From Minisyncoccota bacterium (lineage in GTDB: Bacteria > Patescibacteriota > Minisyncoccia > Moranbacterales > GCA-2747515): 18,663 nt of DNA. Positions 1-7,611 of this stretch are shown here, piece after piece (positions within the stretch are counted from its first letter, which is position 1; each line of letters begins with the position of its first letter). The translations under genes were made by a program, and so were the position numbers. Under the pieces are notes generated by a model that did not search any database, had not been told where the DNA came from, and saw only the letters and a list, made by a program, of their open reading frames with translations. Where the stretch lies: positions 1-18,663 of the forward strand of contig CALIRC010000023.1 in NCBI GenBank assembly GCA_938044295.1. Reading direction: 5' to 3'.

Positions 1-76
1 CAGCAAACAAAAAACACCCTCGATGGGGCATTTCTTGCAGTAAGGAACGGAAGGTGTATTTTTGTTTTTCTGTCAT
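1..76 (-). CDS. 5' end of an unidentified gene, cut by the left window edge
   Basis: On the minus strand an ATG at 76-74 opens a frame with no stop through to the window edge (25 codons, beginning MTEKQKYTF). It begins 17 bases after the stop codon of the upstream minus-strand gene, which suggests co-transcription. No Shine-Dalgarno sequence precedes it. A nearer ATG at 91-89 closes after only a few codons, so 76 is the better start. Too little of the product is visible to assign a family, and a chance open frame of this length cannot be excluded. Confidence 0.45.
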   Translation of the reverse strand, partial: MTEKQKYTFRSLLQEMPHRGCFLFA

Positions 77-93
77 GCTGATTTCTGCATGGA

Positions 94-810
94 TTACTGG
101 AATGCACTAACATGTGTAACGTAGTGTGCCAGATTTGCTAGTTCAGTTTGTGAGAGATCCTGCGCGCGATTGACCGCGGTAGCGATCGACTCATTTGTGA
201 AACTAAGACTTGTTCCTGGGTGTACACGTACTGCCGGCACAGATTTGCGAAGGTAATCTTCGATATAAATCTTTTGTGCGGAATCTAAGAAATCAATGTT
301 GTTTGCTTGAATATACTCAGCAGTAGCGCGACGCGCTAGATGTGTCATGCCATCACCATTACCCGCAGCGACAATAATCGAACCATCTTTGCTTTCTGCT
401 TTTTGTTCCATGATTTGCTCCTCTACCTTTGGTTCTACTGTTTTATCTGTTGTTGCGGAATTCGTTATAGCGACAGTCTCTGCTGGAGCATCAGCATCTG
501 CTGGATCTGCGTCTGTGCCGACAAGTGTTTCAGCATCGTCAGGTCCACCACCTGCACCAGTTAAGTCAGTGCCATCACCAGCTATAACATCAGCGATGTC
601 TTCATCAATTGCAAATCCATCATCTTCAGCTTCAGGATCAAATTCTGACGCAACTGTTTGTATATCATCTTCATTAGTGAGGTCTGATTGCTCTGAGCGC
701 TGAGAATATGAATACACTGCAAAGAGTAAAAAGAGAACAAGAGCAATACTCAGGAGGATTCGTGCATTATCTTGTAACCATGCGAAAAAACCACGATGTG
801 TTTCTGCCAT
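94..810 (-). CDS. Membrane-anchored protein with acidic linker and conserved C-terminal domain
   Basis: This 238-residue protein has a single N-terminal membrane segment (about residues 17-38). A long linker rich in Asp, Glu, Ala and Thr follows (about 40-140), then a compact C-terminal domain (about 146-238). That domain begins with a GxGMTxLARR stretch that resembles the opening of LysM-type repeats and continues with an amphipathic helical part. I recognise the layout as one seen in CPR-type genomes but know no function. The topology suggests an anchored protein with its folded domain outside the membrane. It is the only gene in the window with a good Shine-Dalgarno match (AAGGAAGGTG ending about 9 bases before the ATG), which supports the start. 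A possible minus-strand promoter lies far upstream (-10 TATAAG at 922-917, -35 TTCAAC at 945-940, 17-base spacer). The next minus-strand gene follows after 17 bases. Confidence 0.85.
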   Translation of the reverse strand: MAETHRGFFAWLQDNARILLSIALVLFLLFAVYSYSQRSEQSDLTNEDDIQTVASEFDPEAEDDGFAIDEDIADVIAGDGTDLTGAGGGPDDAETLVGTDADPADADAPAETVAITNSATTDKTVEPKVEEQIMEQKAESKDGSIIVAAGNGDGMTHLARRATAEYIQANNIDFLDSAQKIYIEDYLRKSVPAVRVHPGTSLSFTNESIATAVNRAQDLSQTELANLAHYVTHVSAFQ

Positions 811-1298
811 GTTGGTTTCACCTTCCTTTCTAGTTCTTGTGGAATATCTTACAATGAGAATTTCATGTGCAGTGCACTAGTGCGGCCCACAAAGTGATCA
901 TCATAAGTACATATTCCTTATAAATGTTAAGTTGCTTTCGTTGAAGCGACTATCCAAAACGCACAAACGTGATGAACAGTACACTTGTATACTATAAGCG
1001 TCTGAAAAAAAAGGCAAGGTGGATAACTAAAGGATAACTAAAAGAATGTAAAAAACAAAAAAGTGAGAAAGGAATTCCCAATATCAAAAAATACTACTGC
1101 AATGAAAAAAAATATAGAACCATTCAATCAGTAGGATCTTGAAAAAAATACGATTGACAAGGAAAAGTCATGCGACGCTCCTAGAAAGTGATAGAAAATC
1201 TACGTGAAACATGGTAAAGAACATGAAAATAACATAGAGAGGGGGGTATACTGCATTTATGGTATGATTATTGCAGTTATAAATAGCAAAATATACTT
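811..1298. other. Divergent intergenic region, about 490 bases, no gene seen
   Basis: This region separates the minus-strand pair from the plus-strand run and should hold both promoters. It contains a perfect 10-bp palindrome (GCACTAGTGC, 874-883), an exact tandem 11-bp repeat (GGATAACTAAA at 1021-1031 and 1032-1042) and a consensus TTGACA at 1154-1159 with no well-placed -10. A TATACT box at 1247-1252 sits directly after a run of six G. I see no convincing open reading frame or RNA fold. Confidence 0.6.
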
Positions 1299-1778
1299 GT
1301 GGAAATCTTTCTATTTGTCGTTGCCGCAATTTTATTCTTGATAGGATTGCTAGGGATCATACTTCCTGCCATACCAAGTTTGCCAGTAATATGGCTTGGC
1401 GTACTTATATATGCATATTTTACAGGCTTTGAAAATGTATCAAGTAGAATCGTTTTCATAACTGGGATGATGGCTCTCGGAGGGACGATCCTTGATTTGA
1501 TTGCAAGTGCACTTGGAGCTAAATTGTACGGCGCAAGTTGGTCTGGAATCATCGGTGCAATTGCAGGCGGAATTATTGGTTTTATGATCGCAAACATCCC
1601 AGGATTACTACTCGGCACAGCATTTGGTACATTCCTCGGTGAATATATGCGCCACAAAGAGGGATTGATAGCTCTGAAAGCAACGTGGGGCAGTTTGCTA
1701 GGATTCTTCTTAGGGTCAGTCATAAAACTCATACTAGCCATCTGGATTATTGTGCTTTTTGTACAAGCAGTTTTCTAA
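1299..1778 (+). CDS. DUF456-family small integral membrane protein
   Basis: The 159-residue product is hydrophobic almost throughout. It has the DUF456 pattern: an N-terminal membrane helix, then a loop with PAIPSLPVIWLG, glycine-rich membrane helices in the middle (GIIGAIAGGIIGF) and a C-terminal pair of helices. DUF456 proteins are 150-170 residues, so this one is full length; their function is unknown. The start is GTG: an in-frame TAG lies 15 bases upstream with no ATG between. There is no Shine-Dalgarno sequence. TATACT (1247-1252) and TATAAA (1278-1283) boxes lie upstream, but neither has a clear -35. The gene stands alone, with large gaps on both sides. The family call is from memory of its sequence pattern. 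Confidence 0.85.
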   Translation: MEIFLFVVAAILFLIGLLGIILPAIPSLPVIWLGVLIYAYFTGFENVSSRIVFITGMMALGGTILDLIASALGAKLYGASWSGIIGAIAGGIIGFMIANIPGLLLGTAFGTFLGEYMRHKEGLIALKATWGSLLGFFLGSVIKLILAIWIIVLFVQAVF

Positions 1779-2097
1779 ATGCTCTAGTAGAGGTTGTACC
1801 AGTAACAAAAATACGAGTTAAAATAAGTTCTCACACTGCGTATTAAAATATTACGAGCCACCAAAATTCCTTGCCTAGCATAAACTATTTTACACGTCAT
1901 AACGTAAAGGAGAATATTCTAAAAGTTTAGTCAAAAAAATGTGATTACACTTTCAAGCGCAAATACTAAGAAACCTATAACACTATTTAGATTACACGAC
2001 CGAGAAGCAGAGGAAATATGATGGTATCACTCGGAGTGTTTATTGTCCCAGCTCTTTAAGTTTGCAGTTTTTTGACAAATAAGAGATAATAAGTTAT
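1779..2097. other. Intergenic region of about 320 bases
   Basis: The only features I can support here are the promoter near the right end (2062-2090) and a 10-bp perfect palindrome AGAATATTCT at 1911-1920. An open frame of 13 codons at 2018-2059 has an AGAGGA sequence before its ATG but is too short to support. I see no terminator for the upstream gene. Confidence 0.5.
2062..2090 (+). promoter_or_regulatory. Putative promoter giving a leaderless transcript
   Basis: TTGCAG (2062-2067) and GATAAT (2085-2090) are separated by 17 bases. The -10 box ends 7 bases before the ATG at 2098, so the expected transcription start coincides with the start codon. A perfect TTGACA at 2072-2077 overlaps the spacer but its 17-base partner would cover the start codon itself. 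Confidence 0.5.
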
Positions 2098-2652
2098 ATG
2101 AACAATACACGATTTCATTGGGTCATTGTTGCACTTGTAGTATCGCACTTTCTATTATTTATTTTTTTGTACGTCAAAAAGCAAAAAAAAGAGCCAGTGA
2201 TAGAACCATCAGAAGTATCAACAATAGAAACAGACACAAAAGAATTACACAAAGGAAAAGAGGTGCTTCGGGAAATTCCTGGTGTGCAGCTGCCACAGTC
2301 ATCAGATAAATGTATAGTTACTGGTTGCAGTAATCACATCTGTGCCAGTGAGCCAATGATGTCCACTTGTGAGTGGTTCGAGAGCTACGCATGTTACAAA
2401 ACTGCAATCTGTAAACGACAAGAAAATGGAGAATGCGGCTGGACAAACACACAATCACTTGTAGCATGTCTTGCAGAGAGTGAAAAAACGGAAGAAAAAA
2501 ACATTATATCTACGGATCATGAGAGTATACCGTCTACAAGTTGTCAAAAATGGTTCGATGGCTGCAACTACTGCGATGCAAATAATAGTATACTCACAAA
2601 CTGCACCAAAAGACACTGCTTTGACCTCGGAGATGCCTTTTGTGTACAGTAG
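2098..2652 (+). CDS. Signal-anchored protein with an eight-cysteine cluster and a second six-cysteine module
   Basis: The 184-residue protein has an N-terminal membrane helix (about 8-26), a basic stop (KKQKK) and a short polar linker. The first module has exactly eight cysteines (C72, C77, C82, C91, C99, C105, C113, C124), with the spacing and the CEW, YACY and CGWT motifs of the eight-cysteine-cluster domain known from secreted bacterial proteins. A second module (149-184) has six more (C149, C156, C159, C169, C174, C182) around WFDGCNYC, a pattern I have seen in other secreted cysteine-rich proteins but cannot name. All 14 cysteines lie outside the membrane segment, and their even number fits disulfide bonding outside the cell. 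Function is unknown; a binding or structural role is possible. The gene precedes the DUF2339 gene by 63 bases and may be co-transcribed with it. Confidence 0.85.
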   Translation: MNNTRFHWVIVALVVSHFLLFIFLYVKKQKKEPVIEPSEVSTIETDTKELHKGKEVLREIPGVQLPQSSDKCIVTGCSNHICASEPMMSTCEWFESYACYKTAICKRQENGECGWTNTQSLVACLAESEKTEEKNIISTDHESIPSTSCQKWFDGCNYCDANNSILTNCTKRHCFDLGDAFCVQ

Positions 2653-2715
2653 TCTACAGTCACACAGTAAAATGTATAGAAAAAATGAGTTATACAAAAA
2701 AATTAATAAAGAATC

Positions 2716-4704
2716 ATGGGAATGTTTTTCGTAATCAGTTTGTTTCTGGGTATTGGATTTGTGCTATATTTTCTGCGGAACATTGCAGAAAAAATAGAAC
2801 ATCTTGAGAAAAAAATCGATCACTTAACAGTACAAAATGAAAAAAATATACATGAAGCCACACAAAGAGAAAGTGAATTACATAAATTTCCTCCAGAAAA
2901 ACAAAGAATTTCACATGAAAGTTTACTAAAAAATACGCCAGCACAATCTGTAGCTGCAAGCATATCAAAAAAGCAGGGCAGTAGTTTCGCCTTGGAGAAT
3001 ACGACACAAAGTCCAATACAATTTGTCGAAAAAGAACAAAAGATAGTAGGTGAAAGCACTATTGAAAACAGCTCCGCAAATACGTTGCACAAAGCACAGA
3101 AAGAGCAAGAATTGGAGAAATCTTCTGAACCGACGATCATTGATCAGTTTATCGCATGGATGCAAAATGATTGGCCGCTAAAAATCGGCGGATTACTAAT
3201 CATTCTTGCAGTTGGATGGTTTGTGAGCCTTGCAGCATCGCAAGGATGGTTAAGTGAGACTGCACGAGTCATAATAGGTTACCTCTTTGGTGCTGGAGCA
3301 CTCTTTTATGGTGTAGTGCGTTCACAAAAAGTACGCGTACAAGGTAATGTCTTTCTTACGATTGGTATCGCCGCAATTTTTGTTGCCACATTAGCAGCGG
3401 TGAAGTTTATTTCTGTACAGATGCCAGAGCCACTAGCGCTTTTGGTGATGCTATTAACGGTAGGATTGGTGACACTTATTTCACAAAGGCAAAAAAACAT
3501 CACACTAACAACGAGCGTGATCGGATTTGGTGCTGCTATACCACTCTTCTTTTTTAGCGGTGTTGCAACCCAGATTATATTTCTCTATCTATTTGTATTG
3601 ACGCTTGGAGTACTATGGATTGTTGTACGTACGAATTGGCGAGATTTGACAGTACTGATGTTGCTGGTTGTTGCATTTTACTCTATCGGATATTTCATAG
3701 CAGAAGGTGCTGAGCAATCATGGCAAAACATGATTCTTGCATTTGCATTTACAACAGTTTTTTACCTAGCAAATGTAATTGCAATCACGAAAACAAAAAA
3801 TATTGTAAAGTCAGATATCGTTTGTGCAGTTGGCATTACAGTTCTTTATCTCATATGGACATACCTCTTTGGTCCAGAGAACTTCCGTATCATGCTGCTA
3901 TTGATCGGTGCACTACTTTTTTCAACTGCTTCTTATGTAATTCATACGACTGTAAAGGTAAAAACACCAATGGTAATCTATGGATCTGCAGCATTTATTT
4001 TGATCGCAGTTGCAACGAGTGAAATCTTCGGTGGGGCAAGCCTGGTAATTGCATATCTTACAGAGGTAACAGTTATGATTGCACTACTTATTTATGCGCT
4101 TAGAGATCGATTTGATCAGAACATGCAAGTATTGTGCACTATACTTTTTGTAATTCCTCTTATTCTTCTTCTGGGAAATATACAATACCTGCATTCATTT
4201 ACTCTGCAAGCGATAACAGCATTTGAGCGAAAACTACCAATGCCAGAAATGATAGAAAGTGTATTACCACATCTTCTCGCAATCTTTATTGCATGTACGT
4301 GTGCATTTGTTATTGCTCTAATGACATATATCTATGTTCCAAAGCAAGGAAGAAACTTTGCACGTACTTTTCTCATTGCTGGTCTTGTGATATGTGCAGG
4401 ATTTATCTGGCTGGCATTACATGTATTTATGGGACCAGAAAGAGCTGCTGTTGCAACATTTAGCGCACTCTTTATCTACATGATTGCTGGTGTCAGCTTC
4501 TACGTTACAGGTGCAAAAGAAAATTCTAAACCCTATCAAATACTCGGATCTGCATTTTTCATTGTCGTTCTATTACGTATATTTACTGTAGAATTTTGGC
4601 AGATGGAAATGCATATGCGTATTATTACATTCTTCGTGATTGGGGCACTCTTTATACTAGCAGCGTACATTGCACGGGCACGGTCTAAGCACGTACAAGA
4701 GTAA
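2716..4704 (+). CDS. DUF2339-family multi-pass membrane protein
   Basis: This is a 662-residue polytopic protein. Residues 2-21 form a membrane helix, followed by a coiled-coil-like stretch (EKIEHLEKKIDHL, about 25-45) and a polar linker rich in Lys, Glu and Ser to about residue 140. The rest is a run of more than a dozen membrane helices. The DUF2339 signature is clear where the membrane part begins (about 150): WPLKIGGLLIILAVGWF, then GWLSETARVIIGYLFGAG. Family members are typically 600-1000 residues, with unknown function in the cell envelope. The start codes for MGM; the first ATG gives the complete first helix. No Shine-Dalgarno sequence is present. The secreted thrombospondin-type-3 protein follows 29 bases downstream, an arrangement like the DUF2339/DUF3999 pairs of other bacteria. 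Confidence 0.9.
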   Translation: MGMFFVISLFLGIGFVLYFLRNIAEKIEHLEKKIDHLTVQNEKNIHEATQRESELHKFPPEKQRISHESLLKNTPAQSVAASISKKQGSSFALENTTQSPIQFVEKEQKIVGESTIENSSANTLHKAQKEQELEKSSEPTIIDQFIAWMQNDWPLKIGGLLIILAVGWFVSLAASQGWLSETARVIIGYLFGAGALFYGVVRSQKVRVQGNVFLTIGIAAIFVATLAAVKFISVQMPEPLALLVMLLTVGLVTLISQRQKNITLTTSVIGFGAAIPLFFFSGVATQIIFLYLFVLTLGVLWIVVRTNWRDLTVLMLLVVAFYSIGYFIAEGAEQSWQNMILAFAFTTVFYLANVIAITKTKNIVKSDIVCAVGITVLYLIWTYLFGPENFRIMLLLIGALLFSTASYVIHTTVKVKTPMVIYGSAAFILIAVATSEIFGGASLVIAYLTEVTVMIALLIYALRDRFDQNMQVLCTILFVIPLILLLGNIQYLHSFTLQAITAFERKLPMPEMIESVLPHLLAIFIACTCAFVIALMTYIYVPKQGRNFARTFLIAGLVICAGFIWLALHVFMGPERAAVATFSALFIYMIAGVSFYVTGAKENSKPYQILGSAFFIVVLLRIFTVEFWQMEMHMRIITFFVIGALFILAAYIARARSKHVQE

Positions 4705-4733
4705 GAAGAAATAATGATTTTAAGTTAACCACA

Positions 4734-5906
4734 ATGAAAAAAGTATTTGCACTGATTTTGCTATGCGCACCTATGTATATTTTTGCTGCAGGACCACCAG
4801 TTTTTGATACATCACACAAAAACGTTTTTCGTAAAATAGTGCCCGTAATGGTGCCACAAATCTCAGTGCCTACAGTTTTTGATTTGCCTGTAGACGCACT
4901 TGGTAGCATCGATGGAAGTTATATTCTTGTAGAATCAAATCAAGAAATTCCTATACCATCTTTTCTATCAACAAATAGAGAGCGTGTACCTATAAAGCTA
5001 CAGACAACAGATTCCCTAAATCGCCCTGTTGTTGCACGCAGGGCATCAGACCGTGACGTAGAAACATATGCTGCATATGACTATGAACCACAAAAGGATG
5101 AAAAAGGGCGAGATATCCCAGCATATGTAACAATCGATGTGACTGCACGTGAAGCATTTGAAACAGAATCACTTTCATTTACATTTGGAAAAAATGTAAA
5201 AACCCCACGTACGATTCAAATCAGCGTAGTAGATGAATCTGGTCAAGAAGTAATTTTAGTAACAGAGCGACCATTTCACAGCTCACACGTCACATTTCCT
5301 ATAACAGCAGCAAAACACTTTCGCATAGCGCTCTCTTACAATGATCATCTCCGCATTAGTGAAATAGAATTTCACCCAAAAAATCTCGGACAAAAAACGT
5401 CACAAAAGATTCGATTTAATGCAACACCACAACAAAATTACAAACTGTACTATGACGCAGATCGCCCAGTAAATATACCAACAGGTGAAAAACCACAACT
5501 AGCCAATGTAAAAAATGTACAAGTTGCAGTGCTGGGAGAAACACAAAAAAATCCAGGCTATAAAAGGACTGACACTGACGAAGATGGTATAGCAGATGCT
5601 CAAGATAATTGTGTGACGATAGCAAATGCAGATCAGCTAGATAAAGACGCTAATGCTATCGGTGACGCCTGTGAAGATTTTGATAGAGATGGTCTTATCA
5701 ATGCAAAAGATAATTGTCCAAGTGTGACGAATAGAAACCAAACTGACTCTGATCGTGATGGTATTGGAGATGAGTGTGATCAGATTGAAAATAGATTTGT
5801 AGAGCGTTACCCATGGCTACCGATGGCAACAGTAATATCCGTTGGAATATTTGTAGCATTTCTCATTGCAAATGTATTACGAACTAGTTCAAGGCAGAAA
5901 AAATAA
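4734..5906 (+). CDS. Secreted, C-terminally anchored thrombospondin type 3 repeat protein, DUF3999-like
   Basis: The 390-residue protein has a signal peptide (1 to about 19, ending AFAA-like: YIFAAG), a beta-rich middle region (about 25-270), calcium-binding thrombospondin type 3 repeats (about 280-350) and a C-terminal membrane helix (about 362-384) with a basic tail. The repeats show the D-x-D-x-DG-x-x-D-x-x-DNC pattern three times (TDEDGIADAQDNC, DFDRDGLINAKDNC, DSDRDGIGDECD). The middle region ends in YKLYYDA and, further on, LGETQKNPGY. These resemble the end of DUF3999 proteins, which are often encoded beside DUF2339. I infer that this is a DUF3999-type partner with added repeats; that part is less certain than the repeats. 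Most of the protein should be outside the cell, held by the C-terminal helix. Likely in one operon with the gene 29 bases upstream. Confidence 0.85.
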   Translation: MKKVFALILLCAPMYIFAAGPPVFDTSHKNVFRKIVPVMVPQISVPTVFDLPVDALGSIDGSYILVESNQEIPIPSFLSTNRERVPIKLQTTDSLNRPVVARRASDRDVETYAAYDYEPQKDEKGRDIPAYVTIDVTAREAFETESLSFTFGKNVKTPRTIQISVVDESGQEVILVTERPFHSSHVTFPITAAKHFRIALSYNDHLRISEIEFHPKNLGQKTSQKIRFNATPQQNYKLYYDADRPVNIPTGEKPQLANVKNVQVAVLGETQKNPGYKRTDTDEDGIADAQDNCVTIANADQLDKDANAIGDACEDFDRDGLINAKDNCPSVTNRNQTDSDRDGIGDECDQIENRFVERYPWLPMATVISVGIFVAFLIANVLRTSSRQKK

Positions 5907-6002
5907 TTCTCCAAAAGTCAAACAGGAATCAAAAAATCCACGTACAAAAACGTTACAAGAATCACATTAACCCTCTTTAATGCAGTAACGATAGAAAAGC
6001 CC

Positions 6003-6031
6003 TTGAATGATCCGGTGTAATGCGCTATAGT
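6003..6031 (+). promoter_or_regulatory. secY promoter
   Basis: TTGAAT (6003-6008) and TATAGT (6026-6031) have a 17-base spacer. The predicted start lies near 6038, giving a leader of about 20 bases before the ATG at 6058. A run of five G follows the -10 box. The leader has no Shine-Dalgarno sequence next to the start. Confidence 0.7.
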
Positions 6032-6057
6032 GGGGGAACTTACTTAACCCTGTTTTT

Positions 6058-7326
6058 ATGTTGAAAAAATTTGCAAAAGTCTTTACAATTCCTGACCTCC
6101 GTCGAAAAATTATTTTTATTCTCGGTATTTTAGTCATTTTTCGTCTTGCTGCAAACATCCCATTGCCTGATGTAGATCCTTCTGCTTTAAGTGATAATGC
6201 GGCATTTGGAATTCTAAATCTCTTCTCTGGTGGTGGTTTTAGTGCGATTTCAATTGTGCTTCTAGGATTGGGCCCGTACATCACATCGTCAATCATTATG
6301 CAGCTCCTGACGATGATCGTACCTGCACTCGAAAAAATGTACAAAGAAGAGGGGGAGGCTGGTCGACAGAAATTTAATACAATTACCCGCATACTCACTG
6401 TGCCACTTGCAGTGATGCAGACATTTGCCATGATTGCCCTTTTACGATCACAGGGCGTTATTGGAGACGTGACACCATTTAAAATTGCAGTTCTCGTAAC
6501 AATAGCGACCGCTGGCACAATCTTTCTAATGTGGCTTGGGGAGCTTATCACGGAGAAAAAACTAGGTAATGGAGTATCTGTAATGATTTTTGCAGGAATT
6601 GTCGCAGGTATGCCAGCCCTGATTTCACAAATCATTAGCACATTTGACACTGCAAATCTTGGGCAATATATTATGTATATTGGTCTTACGATCCTTACAA
6701 TTATTGGCGTAGTATTTGTATCAGAAGGGCAACGCATCATTCCAATTTCTTATGCGCGCAGAACACGGAGCGGTGGAGGTGGAGGCACTGGAAATGCACG
6801 AACACACCTTCCTATAAAGGTGAATCAGGCTGGTGTGATTCCTATAATTTTTGCAGTATCCTTAGTCACTTTTCCAACACTGATCGGAAGTGCACTGCAA
6901 GCATCATCAAATGCAGGACTCGCATCATTCGGCGAAAAAATGGCACAAATTTTTGCAAATGGGCTTTTTTATGGAAGTCTCTATTTTGGACTAGTAGTTC
7001 TGTTTACGTATTTCTATACAGCAGTAATTTTTGATCCAGAAAAAATTGCTAAAAATCTCCAAAAACAAGGGGGATATATCGATGGCGTGCGACCAGGACA
7101 AGAAACCGTTGATTATCTCGGGCGAATTGTCAGTAGAATTACACTCGCAGGAGCAATCTTCCTCGGTCTTGTGGCAATTTTGCCACTCATGGCAGGGTTC
7201 CTCACAGGGAATACTAGTCTAGCAATTGGTGGCACAAGTGTTTTGATTGTTGTGTCTGTTGTGATTGAGCTTGTAAAACAAATAGATGCACAGCTCGTGA
7301 TGCACAATTACGAAAAAATTCGGTAG
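6058..7326 (+). CDS. secY: Protein translocase subunit SecY
   Basis: SecY is the channel-forming subunit of the Sec translocon in the cytoplasmic membrane. The 422-residue protein matches family length and shows the expected order: a basic N-terminus (MLKKFAKVFTIPDLRRKI), the first helix, the plug region (FSGGGFSAISIVLLGLGPYITSS contains the family's GL-GPYI-S motif), about ten membrane helices, the cytoplasmic loop with QRIIPISYARR, the NQAGVIPIIFA motif, GVRPGQET before the last helices, and a C-terminal QLVMHNYEKI. It is not followed by adk or map and not preceded by ribosomal protein genes, unlike the usual spc operon. It has its own promoter and is followed by a tRNA gene. No terminator is obvious at its end. 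Confidence 0.97.
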   Translation: MLKKFAKVFTIPDLRRKIIFILGILVIFRLAANIPLPDVDPSALSDNAAFGILNLFSGGGFSAISIVLLGLGPYITSSIIMQLLTMIVPALEKMYKEEGEAGRQKFNTITRILTVPLAVMQTFAMIALLRSQGVIGDVTPFKIAVLVTIATAGTIFLMWLGELITEKKLGNGVSVMIFAGIVAGMPALISQIISTFDTANLGQYIMYIGLTILTIIGVVFVSEGQRIIPISYARRTRSGGGGGTGNARTHLPIKVNQAGVIPIIFAVSLVTFPTLIGSALQASSNAGLASFGEKMAQIFANGLFYGSLYFGLVVLFTYFYTAVIFDPEKIAKNLQKQGGYIDGVRPGQETVDYLGRIVSRITLAGAIFLGLVAILPLMAGFLTGNTSLAIGGTSVLIVVSVVIELVKQIDAQLVMHNYEKIR

Positions 7327-7348
7327 ACAGTATAGAGGGTAGATGAGA

Positions 7349-7377
7349 TTGACGAATAAAAAAAATTCCCTTATACT
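7349..7377 (+). promoter_or_regulatory. tRNA-Lys promoter
   Basis: TTGACG (7349-7354) and TATACT (7372-7377) have a 17-base spacer, the best consensus match in the window. Transcription should begin near 7384, leaving a 5' leader of about 46 bases before the mature tRNA. The -35 box begins only 22 bases after the secY stop. Confidence 0.8.
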
Positions 7378-7380
7378 ATG

Positions 7381-7421
7381 TGAAGCATAAAGAGAATAAA
7401 TACATTCTTATTAATGCTTCA
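7381..7421 (+). repeat. Long imperfect hairpin in the pre-tRNA leader
   Basis: TGAAGCAT (7381-7388) is perfectly complementary to ATGCTTCA (7414-7421). Inside it AGAAT (7393-7397) pairs with ATTCT (7404-7408) around a 6-base loop. There is no T-run after it, so it is not a normal terminator. It could be a leader structure for tRNA processing or a 3' structure of secY read-through mRNA. Confidence 0.5.
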
Positions 7422-7429
7422 AATAGTGA

Positions 7430-7502
7430 GGGCGCATAGCTCAGTTGGTAGAGCAACAGCCTTTTAAGCTGATGGTCGGGGGTTCAAATCCCTCTGCGCC
7501 CA
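7430..7502 (+). tRNA. tRNA-Lys (anticodon TTT)
   Basis: A full cloverleaf is visible. The acceptor stem is GGGCGCA (7430-7436) with TGCGCCC (7495-7501) and discriminator A at 7502. The D arm is GCTC/GAGC around AGTTGGTA, the anticodon loop CTTTTAA (7461-7467) has TTT at the anticodon, the variable loop has five bases, and the T arm is GGGGG/CCCTC around TTCAAAT. The first anticodon-stem pair (27-43) is an A-A mismatch and the other four pair. The 3' CCA is not encoded, so a CCA-adding enzyme must supply it. Confidence 0.97.
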
Positions 7503-7525
7503 CTTCAAAAAACCACACTCTCGTG

Positions 7526-7541
7526 AGATGAAACATCTTTT
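7526..7541 (+). terminator. Short hairpin terminator after tRNA-Lys
   Basis: AGATG (7526-7530) pairs with CATCT (7534-7538) around a three-base loop, followed by a short T-run. The stem is weak, but it stands 24 bases after the tRNA where a terminator is expected. Confidence 0.4.
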
Positions 7542-7611
7542 CGAAATATAGAGAGATCTAAAAACACCCTAACAAAAGCACTCTTAAAACCTGCGTAACA
7601 AACAATGTGTT

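Noticed and set aside
347..703. Plus-strand open frame of 118 codons inside the first gene
   Set aside because: It is a Ser/Ala-rich shadow of the acidic linker of the minus-strand gene, which has a membrane anchor, a conserved end and a ribosome binding site.
1154..1182. Perfect TTGACA at 1154-1159 as a promoter
   Set aside because: No -10-like sequence lies 15-19 bases downstream; the nearest, TAGAAA, is 22 bases away.
1277..1741. Minus-strand open frame of 154 codons opposite the DUF456 gene
   Set aside because: It is antisense to a recognisable membrane protein family and is rich in Pro and Ile as expected from a complementary-strand shadow.
2018..2059. 13-codon open frame with AGAGGA before its ATG
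   Set aside because: It is too short to tell from chance, has no recognised product, and the following gene has a promoter that starts after it.
5967..6740. Minus-strand open frame of 257 codons opposite secY
   Set aside because: It is the complementary shadow of SecY, with no family features of its own.
7518..7527. Ten-base string CTCTCGTGAG shared with 18561-18570
   Set aside because: The contexts differ: one lies after tRNA-Lys and the other inside the rod RNA. A single 10-base match in 18 kb can be chance.
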